A model generated the notes under the pieces. It was given only the letters and a program-made list of their open reading frames with translations. It ran no database searches and was not told the origin of the DNA. Made by a program: the position numbers and the translations under genes. This document shows, piece after piece, positions 20,201-27,553 of a stretch of 64,000 nt of DNA; position 1 is the first letter of the stretch, and each line of letters begins with the position of its first letter. The stretch comes from Duganella aquatilis. GTDB taxonomy: Bacteria; Pseudomonadota; Gammaproteobacteria; Burkholderiales; Burkholderiaceae_D. The stretch is taken from contig NZ_WKJL01000008.1 in assembly GCF_009674565.1 (NCBI RefSeq), positions 142,750-206,749 of the forward strand, in the 5' to 3' direction.

Positions 20201-23200
20201 AGCTACAGCACCCAGGCGCCCAACACCGGCATCGCCACGGTGGCATTCAGCGTCGACACCGGCGTCAGTAACACCGACCTGATCACGACCAGCCCGGTGC
20301 AGACCATTAGCGGCACGCTGGACGCCAATGTGCAGGGCGGCGATATCGTCGAAGTGTCGGTGGACAATGGCGCCAGCTGGACCAGCGCGGTGGCGCCGGT
20401 GGGCAGCGTCAACTGGGCGCTGGGAACGCCGGTGTTCCTCAGCGGCAGCGGCACGCTGCAGGTGCGCGTGACCGACGGCGCCGGCAACCACGGCGCCGCT
20501 TACTCGGCCGCCTATGTGCTGGACACCACGCCGCCAACGATGACCATCAGCAGCAATGCCGCCGCCCTCAAGGCCGGCGAGAGCGCCACGCTGACTTTCA
20601 CCTTCAGCGAAGCGCCGCGCGGCTTCACCGCTGGCGACATCGTGCTGCCGCCTGGCAGCGGCAGCATCAGCGGCTTCACCGTCACCGCCAATCCGCTGGT
20701 GTACACGGCGCAGTTCACGCCGGCGGCCGGCTACAGTCTGCCGGCCGCGGTCTCGGTGCTGGCCGGCAGCTACACCGACACTGCCGGCAATGTCGGTGGC
20801 GGCGCCGTCAGCAGCCCGATCAGCATCGACGCGGCACCGCCGACGCTGCTGATCAGCAGCAGCCTGGCGTCGCTGAAGATCGGCGACACGGCGTTGATCA
20901 CTTTCACCTTCAACGAGGCGCCGCTGGGCTTTGCCGCTGGCGACGTTACCGCCACCGGCGGCACGCTGAGCGGCTTCACCGCCACCGCCAATCCGCTGGT
21001 GTACACCGCCGTGTTCACGCCGACGCCAGGCATCAACGCCGGCAGTGCGGTCATCAGCGTGGCGCCAAATGTCTATAGCGACCTGGCCGGCAACGGCGGG
21101 CTGGGCGCCAGTACGCCGTCGCTCAGCCTGGATACGCTGGCGCCGCTGGCGGCCGCTACCGGCACGCCGGTGTTCAGCAATGATACCGGCGTCGCCGGCG
21201 ACCTGATCACTGCCATTTCGGCGCAGACGGTCAGCGGTACGCTGTCGGCGCCGCTGGGCGCCGGCGAATCGGTGCAGGTATCGTTCGACAATGGCGGCAC
21301 CTGGGATACGGCCGCTGTCAGCAGTAATAGTTGGAGCCTGGCGCACATGCTGACCGCCAGCGGCGTGATGCAGGTGCGCGTGATCGACACGGCAGGCAAC
21401 TACAGCGCGCCGACCAGCACGCCGTATGTGTTCGACCAGAGTGCGCCGACGGTGACCATCACCAGCAATGTGCCGGTGGCCAACGGCGTTGATCCGGCCA
21501 TCATCACGTTCACTTTCTCCGAAGCGCCGGTCGGCTTTAGCAACAGCAATATAACGGTGGCCGGCGGCATGCTGGGCACGCTGACGCCGACCAGCAATCC
21601 GCTGGTCTATACCGCCACCTTCACGCCGACCAGCGGCGTGGCGTCCGGTAGCGCCACCATCAGCGTCAGCGGCTACACCGACGTTGCCGGCAACACCGGC
21701 GGCAGCGCTGCGATTCCGTCACTGCAGATCGACACGGTGGCGCCGACGGCGACGGCCAGCGGCGGCGTCGCCTTCTCTAACGACAGCGGCACCGGCGGCG
21801 ACCTGATCACCAATAACCCGAACCAGACGCTGAGCGGTACGCTGAGCGCGCCGCTGGCGGCCGGTGACGTGGTGCAAGTCTCGGTCGACAGCGGCGTGAC
21901 CTGGCACCTGGCGACGGTCAGCGGTACCACCTGGTCGCTGGGGCGCACGCTGGTGCCCGGTACGCGCGCGCTGATGGTGCGGGTGGCCGACGCCGCCGGC
22001 AACGTCAGCACCACCCACAGCGTGCAGTACACGCTGGACACCACCGCGCCCACGGTCACGCTGGCCAGCAGCGCCACACAGGTGGGACAGGGCGGCAGCA
22101 CCACCATCACCCTGACGCTGAGCGATCCGGGTGTGCTGACCCAGGCCGACCTGGTGGTCACCGGCGGCGTGGTCAGCGGCTTCAGCGGCAGCGGCACCAC
22201 CTACACGGTGGTGATCACGCCGCCGGCCAACAGCACCACGCCGATCACGGTCAACGTCGGCGGCGGCTTGTTCAACGACGCCGCCGGCAATGCCAGCACG
22301 GCGGCGACGCCGCTGGTGGTGGCGGTCAACACCAATCCGCCGCCGGTCAATCCCGGCACGCCGTCGCTGGTGGACGGCGTGCAGATCACCACCCAGACCG
22401 GCGTCGACAGCCGCACCGGGCTGACCACGCACACCATCACCGTGCCGACCATCAGCAGCAGCCGGCCGGAAGACCACAGCACCGAGCACGCCAACCTGGC
22501 CGACATCCCGATCGGGATCGCCGCCAGCGGCGGCAATCCCGGCACCAGCCTGGTGGTCAGCCTGCCGGTCGGTGTCGGCTTCGAGGCTTCCGGTCCGGCG
22601 TCGCTGCTGAGTGGGACGATGGCGCTGACCGATCTGATCGGCCGCATCGACGACCACACGGCGGCCGGCCAGGCCACCCGCGTGGCGATGGAAGCCCAGG
22701 CGCAGGAATTTCTCGCCGGCCTGGCGCCGAACGTGCTGCTGCAGCACGCCACGCTGGCGATGAGCGGCGCCAGTGGCGCCACCGGCACCGTGATCATCGA
22801 CGGCAGCGACATCGTTGCCGCCGGCGGCGCCAGCGGCGGCCCGCAGCACGCCGCCACGCCGGACAATACCGCCAGCGCGCTGGTGATCGACACCCATGCG
22901 CTGCCGCAAGGCATCGGCCTGCAGCTCGATAACGTGCAGTTTGCCGCCATCATGGGCGCCGCCACCATCACCGGCGGCGCCGGCGCCAACTTCTTCATCG
23001 GCGACGGCGAGGCGCAGCGCTTCGTGCTGACCACCGGCAGCGACAACGACACGCTGTACGGCAACGGCGGCGACGACGTGCTGATCACTGCCGCCGGCAA
23101 CGATTACCTGAACGGCGGCGACGGCAACGATCAGATGGCGGGCGGCGGCGGCAACGACACGCTGGTCGGCGGCGCCGGCAACGACGTGCTGCAGGGCGGC

Positions 23201-24337
23201 CGCAGCGACAGCGGCCAGTGGCAGTTCTACCTGAAGGGCGGCCAAGTGATCGGCATCCACCAGACCGCGATGGCTGGCGCCAGCGGCAGCGAAACCGTAA
23301 CGGCAGCGGAACTGAACCACGGCTTCCAGGCTCTGGAGTTCGCCACCACCGATGTTGCGCGGCTGGAGACCCTGTCGCTGCTGTACCACGCCGCCTTCGA
23401 CCGCGCGCCGGATCTGGAAGGACTGAGCAACTGGGCGGTGCATGGCACGCTGACCAACCAGCAACTGGCTGTCGGCTTCCTGCTGTCAACCGAGTCGCTG
23501 CAAGGGCTGATGACGCTGAATAACCACGATTATGTGGCGCGACTGCTGACCGACACGCTGGGCAAGGCGCCGGACGAGGCGGCGCTGACGCCGTACCTGG
23601 CGCGGCTCGCCGCGGCGTCCGACAGCACCCTGGCGCGCGCCGACGTGCTGACCGACATCGCCCTGTCCAGCGCCCACCGCGCGTTGTGGCTCACCGACGA
23701 TGGCATCCCGCTCGGTGGCAAGCTGCTGACCCAGGAGCAGGGCTGGCTCGCCAATTCCGGCAACGACCGCCTGGAAGGCGGCGCCGGCTCCGACCTGTTG
23801 GTCGGCGGCGACGGCATCGACACCGTGGTCTACAGTGGCGCGGAAAAGGACTACAGCCTGGCGCTCAGCAAGGCCGGCGACGTCATGATCGCCGAGCCGG
23901 AAGGCAGCCTGGACACCATCCGCCAGATCGAGCTGGGCGAGTTCAACGGCGTTACGCGCGACCTCGGCTTTACCCAGGCCGGCGCCGCCAAGCTGCAGGA
24001 ACTGGGCATGTTGTACCACCTGACGCTGGGCCGCGCCGGCGATCTGCCAGGTTTTGTTCTCTGGCTGGACAGCGGCCTGCAGAACGCTGCGCTGGGCGCC
24101 GGCTTCATCGAGTCGGTGGAATTCGGCGCCCGCTTCGGCAGCCTGGACGACAACGCCTTCGTTAACCTGCTGTACCACAATGCCGGCCAGCAGGCCGACA
24201 GCGCCACGCTGGCCAAGTGGGACACTTACCTGGATACGCATAGCCGCGCCGACCTGACCCTGGCGCTGGCGCACGACGTGACGCTGGTGGGCAGCCAGTT
24301 CGGCGCCAACGGCATGAGCCTGATCGCTAGCTTGTAA
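11282..24337 (+). CDS. Giant repetitive adhesin: DUF4347, Ig-like repeats, RTX and DUF4214-like C-terminus
   Basis: About 4,351 residues from the ATG at 11282, chosen because GGAGAA lies 5 nt upstream; an ATG at 11264 lacks this. Order: a DUF4347 domain (about 12-165), beta-rich repeats and two cadherin/VCBS-like modules (about 165-840), then 28 Ig-like modules of about 100 residues in two types (about 845-3685), a linker, RTX nonapeptides ('GGAGNDVLQGG', about 3920-3975 and again near 4160-4185) and two DUF4214-like segments (about 4030-4110 and 4240-4315). No Sec signal is seen; the RTX tail fits type I secretion. The protein is likely a surface or matrix adhesin. No secretion-system genes lie in this window. 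It has no cysteine-rich or catalytic domain that I recognize. Confidence 0.92.
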   Translation: MSDPNRTYHSVLFIDAGVANADALAAGVADDVLVVKLASWRDGVEQIATVLRDYQGLDSIQIISHGAAGQLQLGNTVLDAAHLEQYQAAVREWGAALSDDGDLLLYGCDVAAGVAGQSFVEALAHVSGADVAASTNLTGAHGDWDLEYHSGAIEAAGAVSLAAQQAYQADLALVNNGSNGTITFSTNANVTLLNATGLAAGAVVHADNILGLGLDLYTQSTNGGGVQVVNVNGSNLIGIPLSDDRLTVNGSLFSPVSYVDLRANSGVFDAVSINLGSGSLLGNLLGTVVYTVYALDANYQPTGVGVSLTSLLVNEYGLLNFDSMANFKGIYGIRIVNPLGMEVAIDDLQIANARAANSVTSAAYNAGTGVLNITASGIRAGDAIDPTKFTITGANGATYTLTSPVVSASSTTAAAITLNAADKLAINGLLNNNGSSSVDGTGFNIAAAANWDSNLSNGADLTGNPISVSNVQLPTISSASYNAATHVLTVTGANLVGVVGNNNDITVAKLGLTGEGGVTRFLSTSSNVEVNSATSFSVTLSGADIAAVEALLNKNGSISAGGTSYVLSAGDDWNSVIGNANTAVSAAIVVVNNTSNSPPTITGAATAGVGDNATIKPFSSVTVADINGDNVSMTISFNAANGTLSGAGLSGSSGSYTLSAATPAALTAALKALTFTPTANQAAVGVNINTTFTLVATDANGASVTNTSTVITATSINDAPVLAGTAAAQNMTAGGTLHPFSAVTLSDPDVGASVIVTITPDSAAKGAFTPASLSASGFVTTDGGVTYTLSAAAPSAAQAALQALIFKSAAGVSATTTFTVAVNDGSVIVSNNATTVVSAVPSGTTALSVAFSSDTGISNSDLITQTAAQNISGTLSSALLGNERVEVSLDNGSTWATATAATGSTSWQLNGQTLSGSGTLQVRVTNPGGSSTPLSASYAIDNTPPTTTSSSVAFSADTGASSSDLITKTAAQTISGTLSASLASGEHVEVSLNNGASWVNASGSTGSNAWSLAGQTLTGSNTLQVRVVDAAGNAGAASNNAYVLDTTGPTVSLSSNVSVLKSGESAVITLTFNETPDGLTLGDFTAVGGTLANLVATANPRVYTVEFTPNAGLSGLLGSVTLANNSYTDLAGNNGSGATSAAISITTLGPSVVITSDAAALKSGDTANITFTFTSAPSGFTASDIVVSGGTISNLTSQGAGIYTAVFTPGANVSAPASITVASGSYTDGLGNAGGAGVTPVILVDTKAPTLAITSDLGAVKAGDVATITFTFSETPLGFTSGDVAVSGGTLTGFTGTANPLVYTAQFTPSAGIASGAASITVAGSNYTDLIGNSGTAGTSPSISIDTVAPTTTGSGFSFSNDTGVSSSDLVTRAAAQTVSGTLTAALVSGETVQVSLDNGVTWSNASASAGSNSWSLGGVTLAGSNTLQVRVNDAAGNHGAAFSAGYVLDTTAPTVLATSDLGALNAGQTATLTFSFSEAPANFSASSLTVTGGTISGLTQTANPLIYTATFTPAAGQLGVTATVQVNAGGYIDAAGNNGQASLTVPIAINTTLPSLLITADDVALKAGEAATLTFTFSTPPTGFTAADISYNNGSLSGFTATANPLVYTAVFTPNAGIGSGTADISVSAGAYADAFGNSGGGATGPVINIDTLAPTVAITSNVAAVKAGETAIVTFTFSELPVGFTAGDVVTTGGTLGSLTVNPGNPLVYTATFTPTAGIQNTAASITIAGGAFTDAAGNGNTGSVTPPISIDTLAPVAVASTVVFSVDSGSSATDLVTNTSAQTISGTLAAPLGSGEYVEVSLDNGASWTTATGAGSAWSLAGQTLNASNTLQVRVTDAAGNHGATFSTSYVLDNTPPTASISSNVAAVKAGETATITFTFSEAPSGFDLNDVSAGNGTLSNLTVTSNPLVYTATYTPAVGVNGVIDNITLAASSYTDKAGNAGAGATSPGISVDTQAPLTTGASVVFSADSGAVDLVTNVAAQNLSGTLSANLLGGETVEVSLDNGASWTSATASAGNNTWSLAGQTLSSGAGHNVQVRVSDAAGNHGSAYSAAYTLDQTPPTLAITSSKLVLNSADTPLITFTFSEAPVGFSAASVAVSGGTLSGFTATANPLVYTAIFTPLAGQAAGIGAVSVATGAYTDLAGNNGAGGVVPTITYATVAPGVAILSDVTALKAGDVANITFKFSSAPVGFTFGDITVSGGTLSGLSATADPLIYTAVFSATAGVANGSGAISIASGTFADTLGNLGVGGTMAAISVDTLAPTLAISSSASALNSTTTATITFTFSEAPASFTLGDIGASNGTISNLVQTANPLVYTALFTPAANVAGASAVISVAAGAYADLAGNGGAAGSSPPISIDTLAPTLGGGTVLFSADTGSSNTDLITKTAAQNIAGTLNGGVLAVGDVVEVSLNNGASWTTASASAGSNLWSLFGQTLNGNGTVQVRVSDANGNHGVVTTHNYVLDTTAPTVAMSSDASTLRAGQSATISFTFSEAPSGFTLGDLIATGGTLSGFTATSNPLVYTVVLTPTAGFNGNASVTLGNNLYTDAAGNDGSGGSSPVISVDTLAPTLAITSSASALKAGDSATITFTFSDAPSAFALGSISASNGTLSGLAATSNPLVYTATFTPGAGIASANAVISVAGSVYADAAGNHGTNANSAPIAIDTLAPTASVLALSFSADNGASNSDLVTNAVSQIITGTLSAPVGAGEFVQVSLDNGATWLNAVTSAPGQWALLPQSLTGSGTLQVRVSDAAGNHGSVFSAGYVLDLVAPTMTVTSSATTLKAGEAATLTFTFSEAPTGFTQSDLVPINGTLSGFAVSAGNPLVYTALFTPAAGLGGASAGVTLAPGMYTDLAGNAGGGAVSPLITVDTAPPSLQITSSAANLKIGESATITFTFSELPLGFTLGGISVAGGTLSGFGLTANPLVYTALFTPTPGVSGGSGTIVVGAGSFLDAAGNAGLAAAITPISYSTQAPNTGIATVAFSVDTGVSNTDLITTSPVQTISGTLDANVQGGDIVEVSVDNGASWTSAVAPVGSVNWALGTPVFLSGSGTLQVRVTDGAGNHGAAYSAAYVLDTTPPTMTISSNAAALKAGESATLTFTFSEAPRGFTAGDIVLPPGSGSISGFTVTANPLVYTAQFTPAAGYSLPAAVSVLAGSYTDTAGNVGGGAVSSPISIDAAPPTLLISSSLASLKIGDTALITFTFNEAPLGFAAGDVTATGGTLSGFTATANPLVYTAVFTPTPGINAGSAVISVAPNVYSDLAGNGGLGASTPSLSLDTLAPLAAATGTPVFSNDTGVAGDLITAISAQTVSGTLSAPLGAGESVQVSFDNGGTWDTAAVSSNSWSLAHMLTASGVMQVRVIDTAGNYSAPTSTPYVFDQSAPTVTITSNVPVANGVDPAIITFTFSEAPVGFSNSNITVAGGMLGTLTPTSNPLVYTATFTPTSGVASGSATISVSGYTDVAGNTGGSAAIPSLQIDTVAPTATASGGVAFSNDSGTGGDLITNNPNQTLSGTLSAPLAAGDVVQVSVDSGVTWHLATVSGTTWSLGRTLVPGTRALMVRVADAAGNVSTTHSVQYTLDTTAPTVTLASSATQVGQGGSTTITLTLSDPGVLTQADLVVTGGVVSGFSGSGTTYTVVITPPANSTTPITVNVGGGLFNDAAGNASTAATPLVVAVNTNPPPVNPGTPSLVDGVQITTQTGVDSRTGLTTHTITVPTISSSRPEDHSTEHANLADIPIGIAASGGNPGTSLVVSLPVGVGFEASGPASLLSGTMALTDLIGRIDDHTAAGQATRVAMEAQAQEFLAGLAPNVLLQHATLAMSGASGATGTVIIDGSDIVAAGGASGGPQHAATPDNTASALVIDTHALPQGIGLQLDNVQFAAIMGAATITGGAGANFFIGDGEAQRFVLTTGSDNDTLYGNGGDDVLITAAGNDYLNGGDGNDQMAGGGGNDTLVGGAGNDVLQGGRSDSGQWQFYLKGGQVIGIHQTAMAGASGSETVTAAELNHGFQALEFATTDVARLETLSLLYHAAFDRAPDLEGLSNWAVHGTLTNQQLAVGFLLSTESLQGLMTLNNHDYVARLLTDTLGKAPDEAALTPYLARLAAASDSTLARADVLTDIALSSAHRALWLTDDGIPLGGKLLTQEQGWLANSGNDRLEGGAGSDLLVGGDGIDTVVYSGAEKDYSLALSKAGDVMIAEPEGSLDTIRQIELGEFNGVTRDLGFTQAGAAKLQELGMLYHLTLGRAGDLPGFVLWLDSGLQNAALGAGFIESVEFGARFGSLDDNAFVNLLYHNAGQQADSATLAKWDTYLDTHSRADLTLALAHDVTLVGSQFGANGMSLIASL
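13820..22335 (+). repeat. Tandem array of about 300-bp Ig-module repeats inside the adhesin gene
   Basis: I count 18 type-A modules (core 'ATITFTFSEAPxGF...NPLVYTAxFTP') and 10 type-B modules (core 'FSxDTGxSNxDLIT...TISGTL...VEVSLDNGxSW...LQVRVxDAAGNHG'). Their order is BB AAA B AAA B A B AAA B AA B AA B AA B A B A. At DNA level the segment encoding NPLVYTA recurs almost unchanged. The count is by eye. Confidence 0.85.
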
Positions 24338-24444
24338 CATGCCATTCTGAACAAGGTGAAAACGGTTTTGCCGGAAGGCGGACTCCACAACAGAGAAAAA
24401 AACCTGGGCATAATCGGGCGGTAGTTCCTGACGAGGAGCACGCT

Positions 24445-25248
24445 ATTCTTGCCCTGAATACAACTGAACAAGCACGGCCCGGCATCCTGATCGTTGACGA
24501 CGAGCGGGAGGAACTGCGCTTCCTCACCGATCTGCTGCGCCGCCAGCTGTACCACGTGCGCAGCGCCAGCGACGGCATGGCCGGTTACCAAGCCGCGCTG
24601 GCGTCGCCGCCGGACCTGATTCTGATGGACGTGCGCATGCCGGGCATGGACGGCTTTGCCGCCTGCCGGCTGCTGAAGGCCAATCCGGCCACGCGCGCGA
24701 TTCCCATCATCTTCCTCAGCGCCCTGGATGAGCCGGACGAACGAGTCGCCGGGCTGGCCATGGGCGGCGTCGATTTCGTCGCCAAGCCCTACCACCCGGC
24801 CGAGGTGTTCGCGCGCGTGCGCATCCACCTGGAACTGGCCGGCCTGCGCAAGGCCGGGCCGGCCGCCGAGGATGCGCCGGCGCCGGCGCTGCCCAGCCTG
24901 CACGATCCGGACGAGGTGGTGGCGTTGGCCGCCATGCGCCTGATCGACGACAACCTGGCGGCGTCGCTGACACTGACCGGCATCGCCCGCGCGCTCGGCA
25001 CGCACGAGAAGCGGCTGTCGCAGGCCTTCCGCCGCCACGTCGGCACCACCGTGTTCGCCTACCTGGGCGAGGCGCGCATCCGGCGCGGCCGGCAGCTGCT
25101 GGCCGACACCGACATGACGGTGCAGCAGATCGCCGAGCTGACCGGCTTCCGCAGCGCCGCCAACTTCGCCACCGCCTTCCGCGAGCAGGTCGACAGCACC
25201 CCCACCGCCTACCGCCAGGCCATGCGCCAGCAGGTTTTGCTGCCGTGA
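24445..25248 (+). CDS. Response regulator with AraC-type DNA-binding domain; non-standard start codon
   Basis: About 267 residues. The receiver domain begins 'ILIVDDEREEL', with phosphoacceptor D62 in 'LILMDVRMPGMDG' and K in 'VAKPYHP'. An AraC double helix-turn-helix follows (about 155-260, ending 'ELTGFRSAANFATAFREQV'). No ATG, GTG or TTG occurs in frame between the upstream stop (24328-24330) and the GTG at 24556, which would remove the first third of the receiver. ATT at 24445, six bases after GAGGAG, is the best start; CTG at 24454 is the alternative. A sequencing error is also possible. It overlaps the next gene by four bases (GTGA). It follows the adhesin gene by about 107 bp, so control of the adhesin is an attractive guess only. 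Confidence 0.8.
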   Translation: MLALNTTEQARPGILIVDDEREELRFLTDLLRRQLYHVRSASDGMAGYQAALASPPDLILMDVRMPGMDGFAACRLLKANPATRAIPIIFLSALDEPDERVAGLAMGGVDFVAKPYHPAEVFARVRIHLELAGLRKAGPAAEDAPAPALPSLHDPDEVVALAAMRLIDDNLAASLTLTGIARALGTHEKRLSQAFRRHVGTTVFAYLGEARIRRGRQLLADTDMTVQQIAELTGFRSAANFATAFREQVDSTPTAYRQAMRQQVLLP

Positions 25249-26174
25249 GCGCGGACGAGCTGGACGCCGCCCGCATCCGCGCCCGCCTGCTGGCGGCCCT
25301 GCACCACGACCTGCGCGCGCCGCTGGCGCGCATCGCCACCCGCGCCAGCACCGGCTGGGTCGACGTGCCGGCCATGGAGCACGACGCGCGACGCCAGCTG
25401 GAATGGCTGTCCGACCTGCAGGAGTGCGCGCGCTTCGAGCTGCAGGCGCCGGAACTGGCGGCGGCGCCGGCCTATCTGCATGGGCTGATGCGGCATGTGA
25501 CGCACGACGGCGCCGCGCTGCCGCCGCTGGCGGTGCTCGATGCGCGCCGCCTGGCGCAGGTGCTGGCGCGGCTGCGCGAGCATTCGGGCGGGCCGCTGGT
25601 GCTGGAAGTGCGGCGCGCATCGGGGACGCCGGGCGAGGTGCGGCTGCATTTCCAGTCCGGCACAGCGGAAGGCCCCTGGCGCGCGTTTAAAGGCTCGCTG
25701 GCGGACGAACGCATCCTGCCCGGGGTGATGGTGGCGGCGCACCTGGTGCGCGCCATGGGCGGGGTTTTGCAGCAGAGCGGCGACGCCCTGCGCTTCGAGG
25801 CGAGCGCGCCGCTGGCCGAGGAGCGGGACGCCATGCCGCCGACGCCGCACTTCGACTGGCCCGAGCCGTTCGGCAGCGGCCACGCCATCCTGCTGCTGGA
25901 ACCGCACCAGCCGATGCAGGATTACCTGAGCGAGATCCTGGAAAGCGCGGAGTTCGACGTGCAGTACGAGCCGCAGGACCGCGCTCCGGCGCTGATCCTG
26001 TGCGCCGACGAAAGCGTGTGGGATATCTGGCCGCGCGAGCAAGCGCCGCCGGTGCTGCTGCACGGCGTGGTGCCGCCGTCGCGGCCGATGGATTTCGTCG
26101 AGGTGCTGTACAAGCCGGCGCCGCCGGCGCTGCTGCTGTCGGCCTTGCGCCGGCGCCTGCAAATCAGGATTTGA
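25245..26174 (+). CDS. Degenerate histidine-kinase-like protein with C-terminal receiver-like domain
   Basis: 309 residues from GTG 25245, overlapping the regulator stop. The N-terminus keeps an H-box 'ALHHDLRAPLARI' (H21). The following ATPase-like part has lost the N-box asparagine ('RLAQVLARLREHSGG') and the DxGxG motif, but keeps a G2-like 'LPGVMVAAHLVRAMGG' ending. The last about 100 residues resemble a receiver ('AILLLEPHQPMQDYL...LYKP') without the acidic pair. No membrane helix is seen. It may act as a phosphotransfer or regulatory partner of the REC-AraC protein rather than an active kinase. It ends 11 bp inside convergent prmC. Function is inferred. Confidence 0.75.
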   Translation: MSADELDAARIRARLLAALHHDLRAPLARIATRASTGWVDVPAMEHDARRQLEWLSDLQECARFELQAPELAAAPAYLHGLMRHVTHDGAALPPLAVLDARRLAQVLARLREHSGGPLVLEVRRASGTPGEVRLHFQSGTAEGPWRAFKGSLADERILPGVMVAAHLVRAMGGVLQQSGDALRFEASAPLAEERDAMPPTPHFDWPEPFGSGHAILLLEPHQPMQDYLSEILESAEFDVQYEPQDRAPALILCADESVWDIWPREQAPPVLLHGVVPPSRPMDFVEVLYKPAPPALLLSALRRRLQIRI

Positions 26175-27006
26175 GACGGCCGCCGCTCACGCGTTCGATG
26201 CCGGCCAGGTCCTGCCAGCTGCGCACGTCGGCATAGCCTGCCGCGGTCAGCAGTTCGCGCACCGCTTGCGCCTGGTCGTAGCCGTGTTCCATCAGCAGCC
26301 AGCCTTGCGGCGTGAGGTGCGGGGGCGCGCCGGCGATGATGACGCGCAGCGCCGACAGGCCGTCGGCGTGGTCGGTCAGCGCGCCCACCGGTTCGTAGCG
26401 CAGATCGCCTTCCGACAGATGATGGTCGCCGCTGGCGATGTAGGGCGGGTTGGAGGCGATCACGTCGAACGGCGCGGCGCCTTGCAGCGCCGCGTACCAG
26501 TCGCTTTGCAGGAAGGTGACGCGGGCGTGGTTGGCATCGGCGTTGCGCCGGGCGACGGCCAGGGCGTCGGCGCTGACGTCGAGCGCGGTGATGTCGGCGT
26601 CGCGCCGCGTGTGCGCCAGCGCGACGGCGATGGCGCCGCTGCCGGTGCCCATGTCGAGCGCGCGGCCGTTGAGCGGCAGGCGGTCCAGCGTCAGCTCGAC
26701 CAGCAGTTCGGTATCGGGACGGGGTATCAGCACGGCGCTGCCGACCTCGAACGGCAGGCCGAAAAATTCGCGCTGGCCGACGATGTAGGCGATCGGTTCG
26801 CCGTCCAGGCGGCGCTGCACCAGCGCGGCGAAGCGCTGCGCCTCGTCGGCGGTTAATGCGCGTTCGGACTGGGTGATCAGGGCGATGCGGTTCAGCTCCA
26901 GCGCGTGGCACAGCAGGACGCGGTAATCCAGCCCGTCGAGCAGCGATTGCCGTTGCAGCGCGGCGATGGTGACGCCGGCCGTGATGGCGCTGGTGGAATC
27001 GATCAT
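26164..27006 (-). CDS. prmC: Peptide chain release factor N5-glutamine methyltransferase
   Basis: 280 residues from ATG 27006, which overlaps the dsbB stop (ATGA). A longer frame upstream belongs to the dsbB region in another frame. The N-terminal helical domain is followed by a Rossmann methyltransferase with 'LDMGTGSGAIAVALA' (SAM loop) and the catalytic 'SNPPYIA'. It methylates the glutamine of the GGQ motif in release factors, using S-adenosylmethionine. It lies in the same string as its substrate gene prfA, as in many proteobacteria. Confidence 0.95.
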   Translation of the reverse strand: MIDSTSAITAGVTIAALQRQSLLDGLDYRVLLCHALELNRIALITQSERALTADEAQRFAALVQRRLDGEPIAYIVGQREFFGLPFEVGSAVLIPRPDTELLVELTLDRLPLNGRALDMGTGSGAIAVALAHTRRDADITALDVSADALAVARRNADANHARVTFLQSDWYAALQGAAPFDVIASNPPYIASGDHHLSEGDLRYEPVGALTDHADGLSALRVIIAGAPPHLTPQGWLLMEHGYDQAQAVRELLTAAGYADVRSWQDLAGIERVSGGRLKS

Positions 27007-27482
27007 GCGCGCACGCGGCGGATCAGCACCCAGGCCAGGGCCAGCGTGAACAGCGCGAACCACAGGAAGGACCACTGTGGAATCGACAGGCCGAACCATG
27101 GCGCCAGCGCGTCCTCGCACAGGCCGTCGGCCTGGAACAGGAAGGGCAGGTAGGTGGCGGTCGGGATTTTGTTCAGCATGGTTTCCATCGGATCGATGCC
27201 GCACGACAGGCCGGGATGGGCCAGCACCCACAGGTGCTTGCCGGCGGTGCCCAGGCCGCCCAGCGCGGCCAGCAGGCCGAGGCCGACCGGCGCCAGCGGC
27301 TTCGGCTTGCCGACGTAGGCGCCGATCAGCGCGCACACGCCGATGGCGATGAACAGGTAGCGCTGGATCACGCACAGCGGGCAAGGCAGCATGTCCAGCC
27401 CGTGCTGCAGGTACAGGGCGACGCCGATCAGGCCGAAGGCGGCGATGGCGATGGACAGCAGCAGGGAGCGGGTAGTTATCAT
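27003..27482 (-). CDS. dsbB: Disulfide bond formation protein DsbB
   Basis: 159 residues from ATG 27482. Four membrane helices (about 7-25, 40-56, 63-80 and 135-155) with the first periplasmic loop containing C34-P-L-C37 and the second loop containing two cysteines ('GLSCGID' and 'GLCEDAL'). This is the DsbB pattern: it reoxidizes periplasmic DsbA and passes electrons to quinone. A longer frame starts at 27524, but the extra 14 residues are not hydrophobic and not typical. The gene sits between prfA and prmC and overlaps prmC by 4 bp; glutaredoxin or nothing is more usual at this spot in relatives, as far as I know. Confidence 0.92.
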   Translation of the reverse strand: MITTRSLLLSIAIAAFGLIGVALYLQHGLDMLPCPLCVIQRYLFIAIGVCALIGAYVGKPKPLAPVGLGLLAALGGLGTAGKHLWVLAHPGLSCGIDPMETMLNKIPTATYLPFLFQADGLCEDALAPWFGLSIPQWSFLWFALFTLALAWVLIRRVRA

Positions 27483-27553
27483 GAGTTGATCCGATGAATA
27501 AGCAATAGCGGATGATTCTCGCACAAAGTTGCTTTTTAAGCCTTAGCCCGGTC

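Noticed and set aside
17435..21346. 1,303-codon open frame on the minus strand within the adhesin gene
   Set aside because: Same shadow effect as above; its composition is low-complexity and mirrors the Ig repeats.
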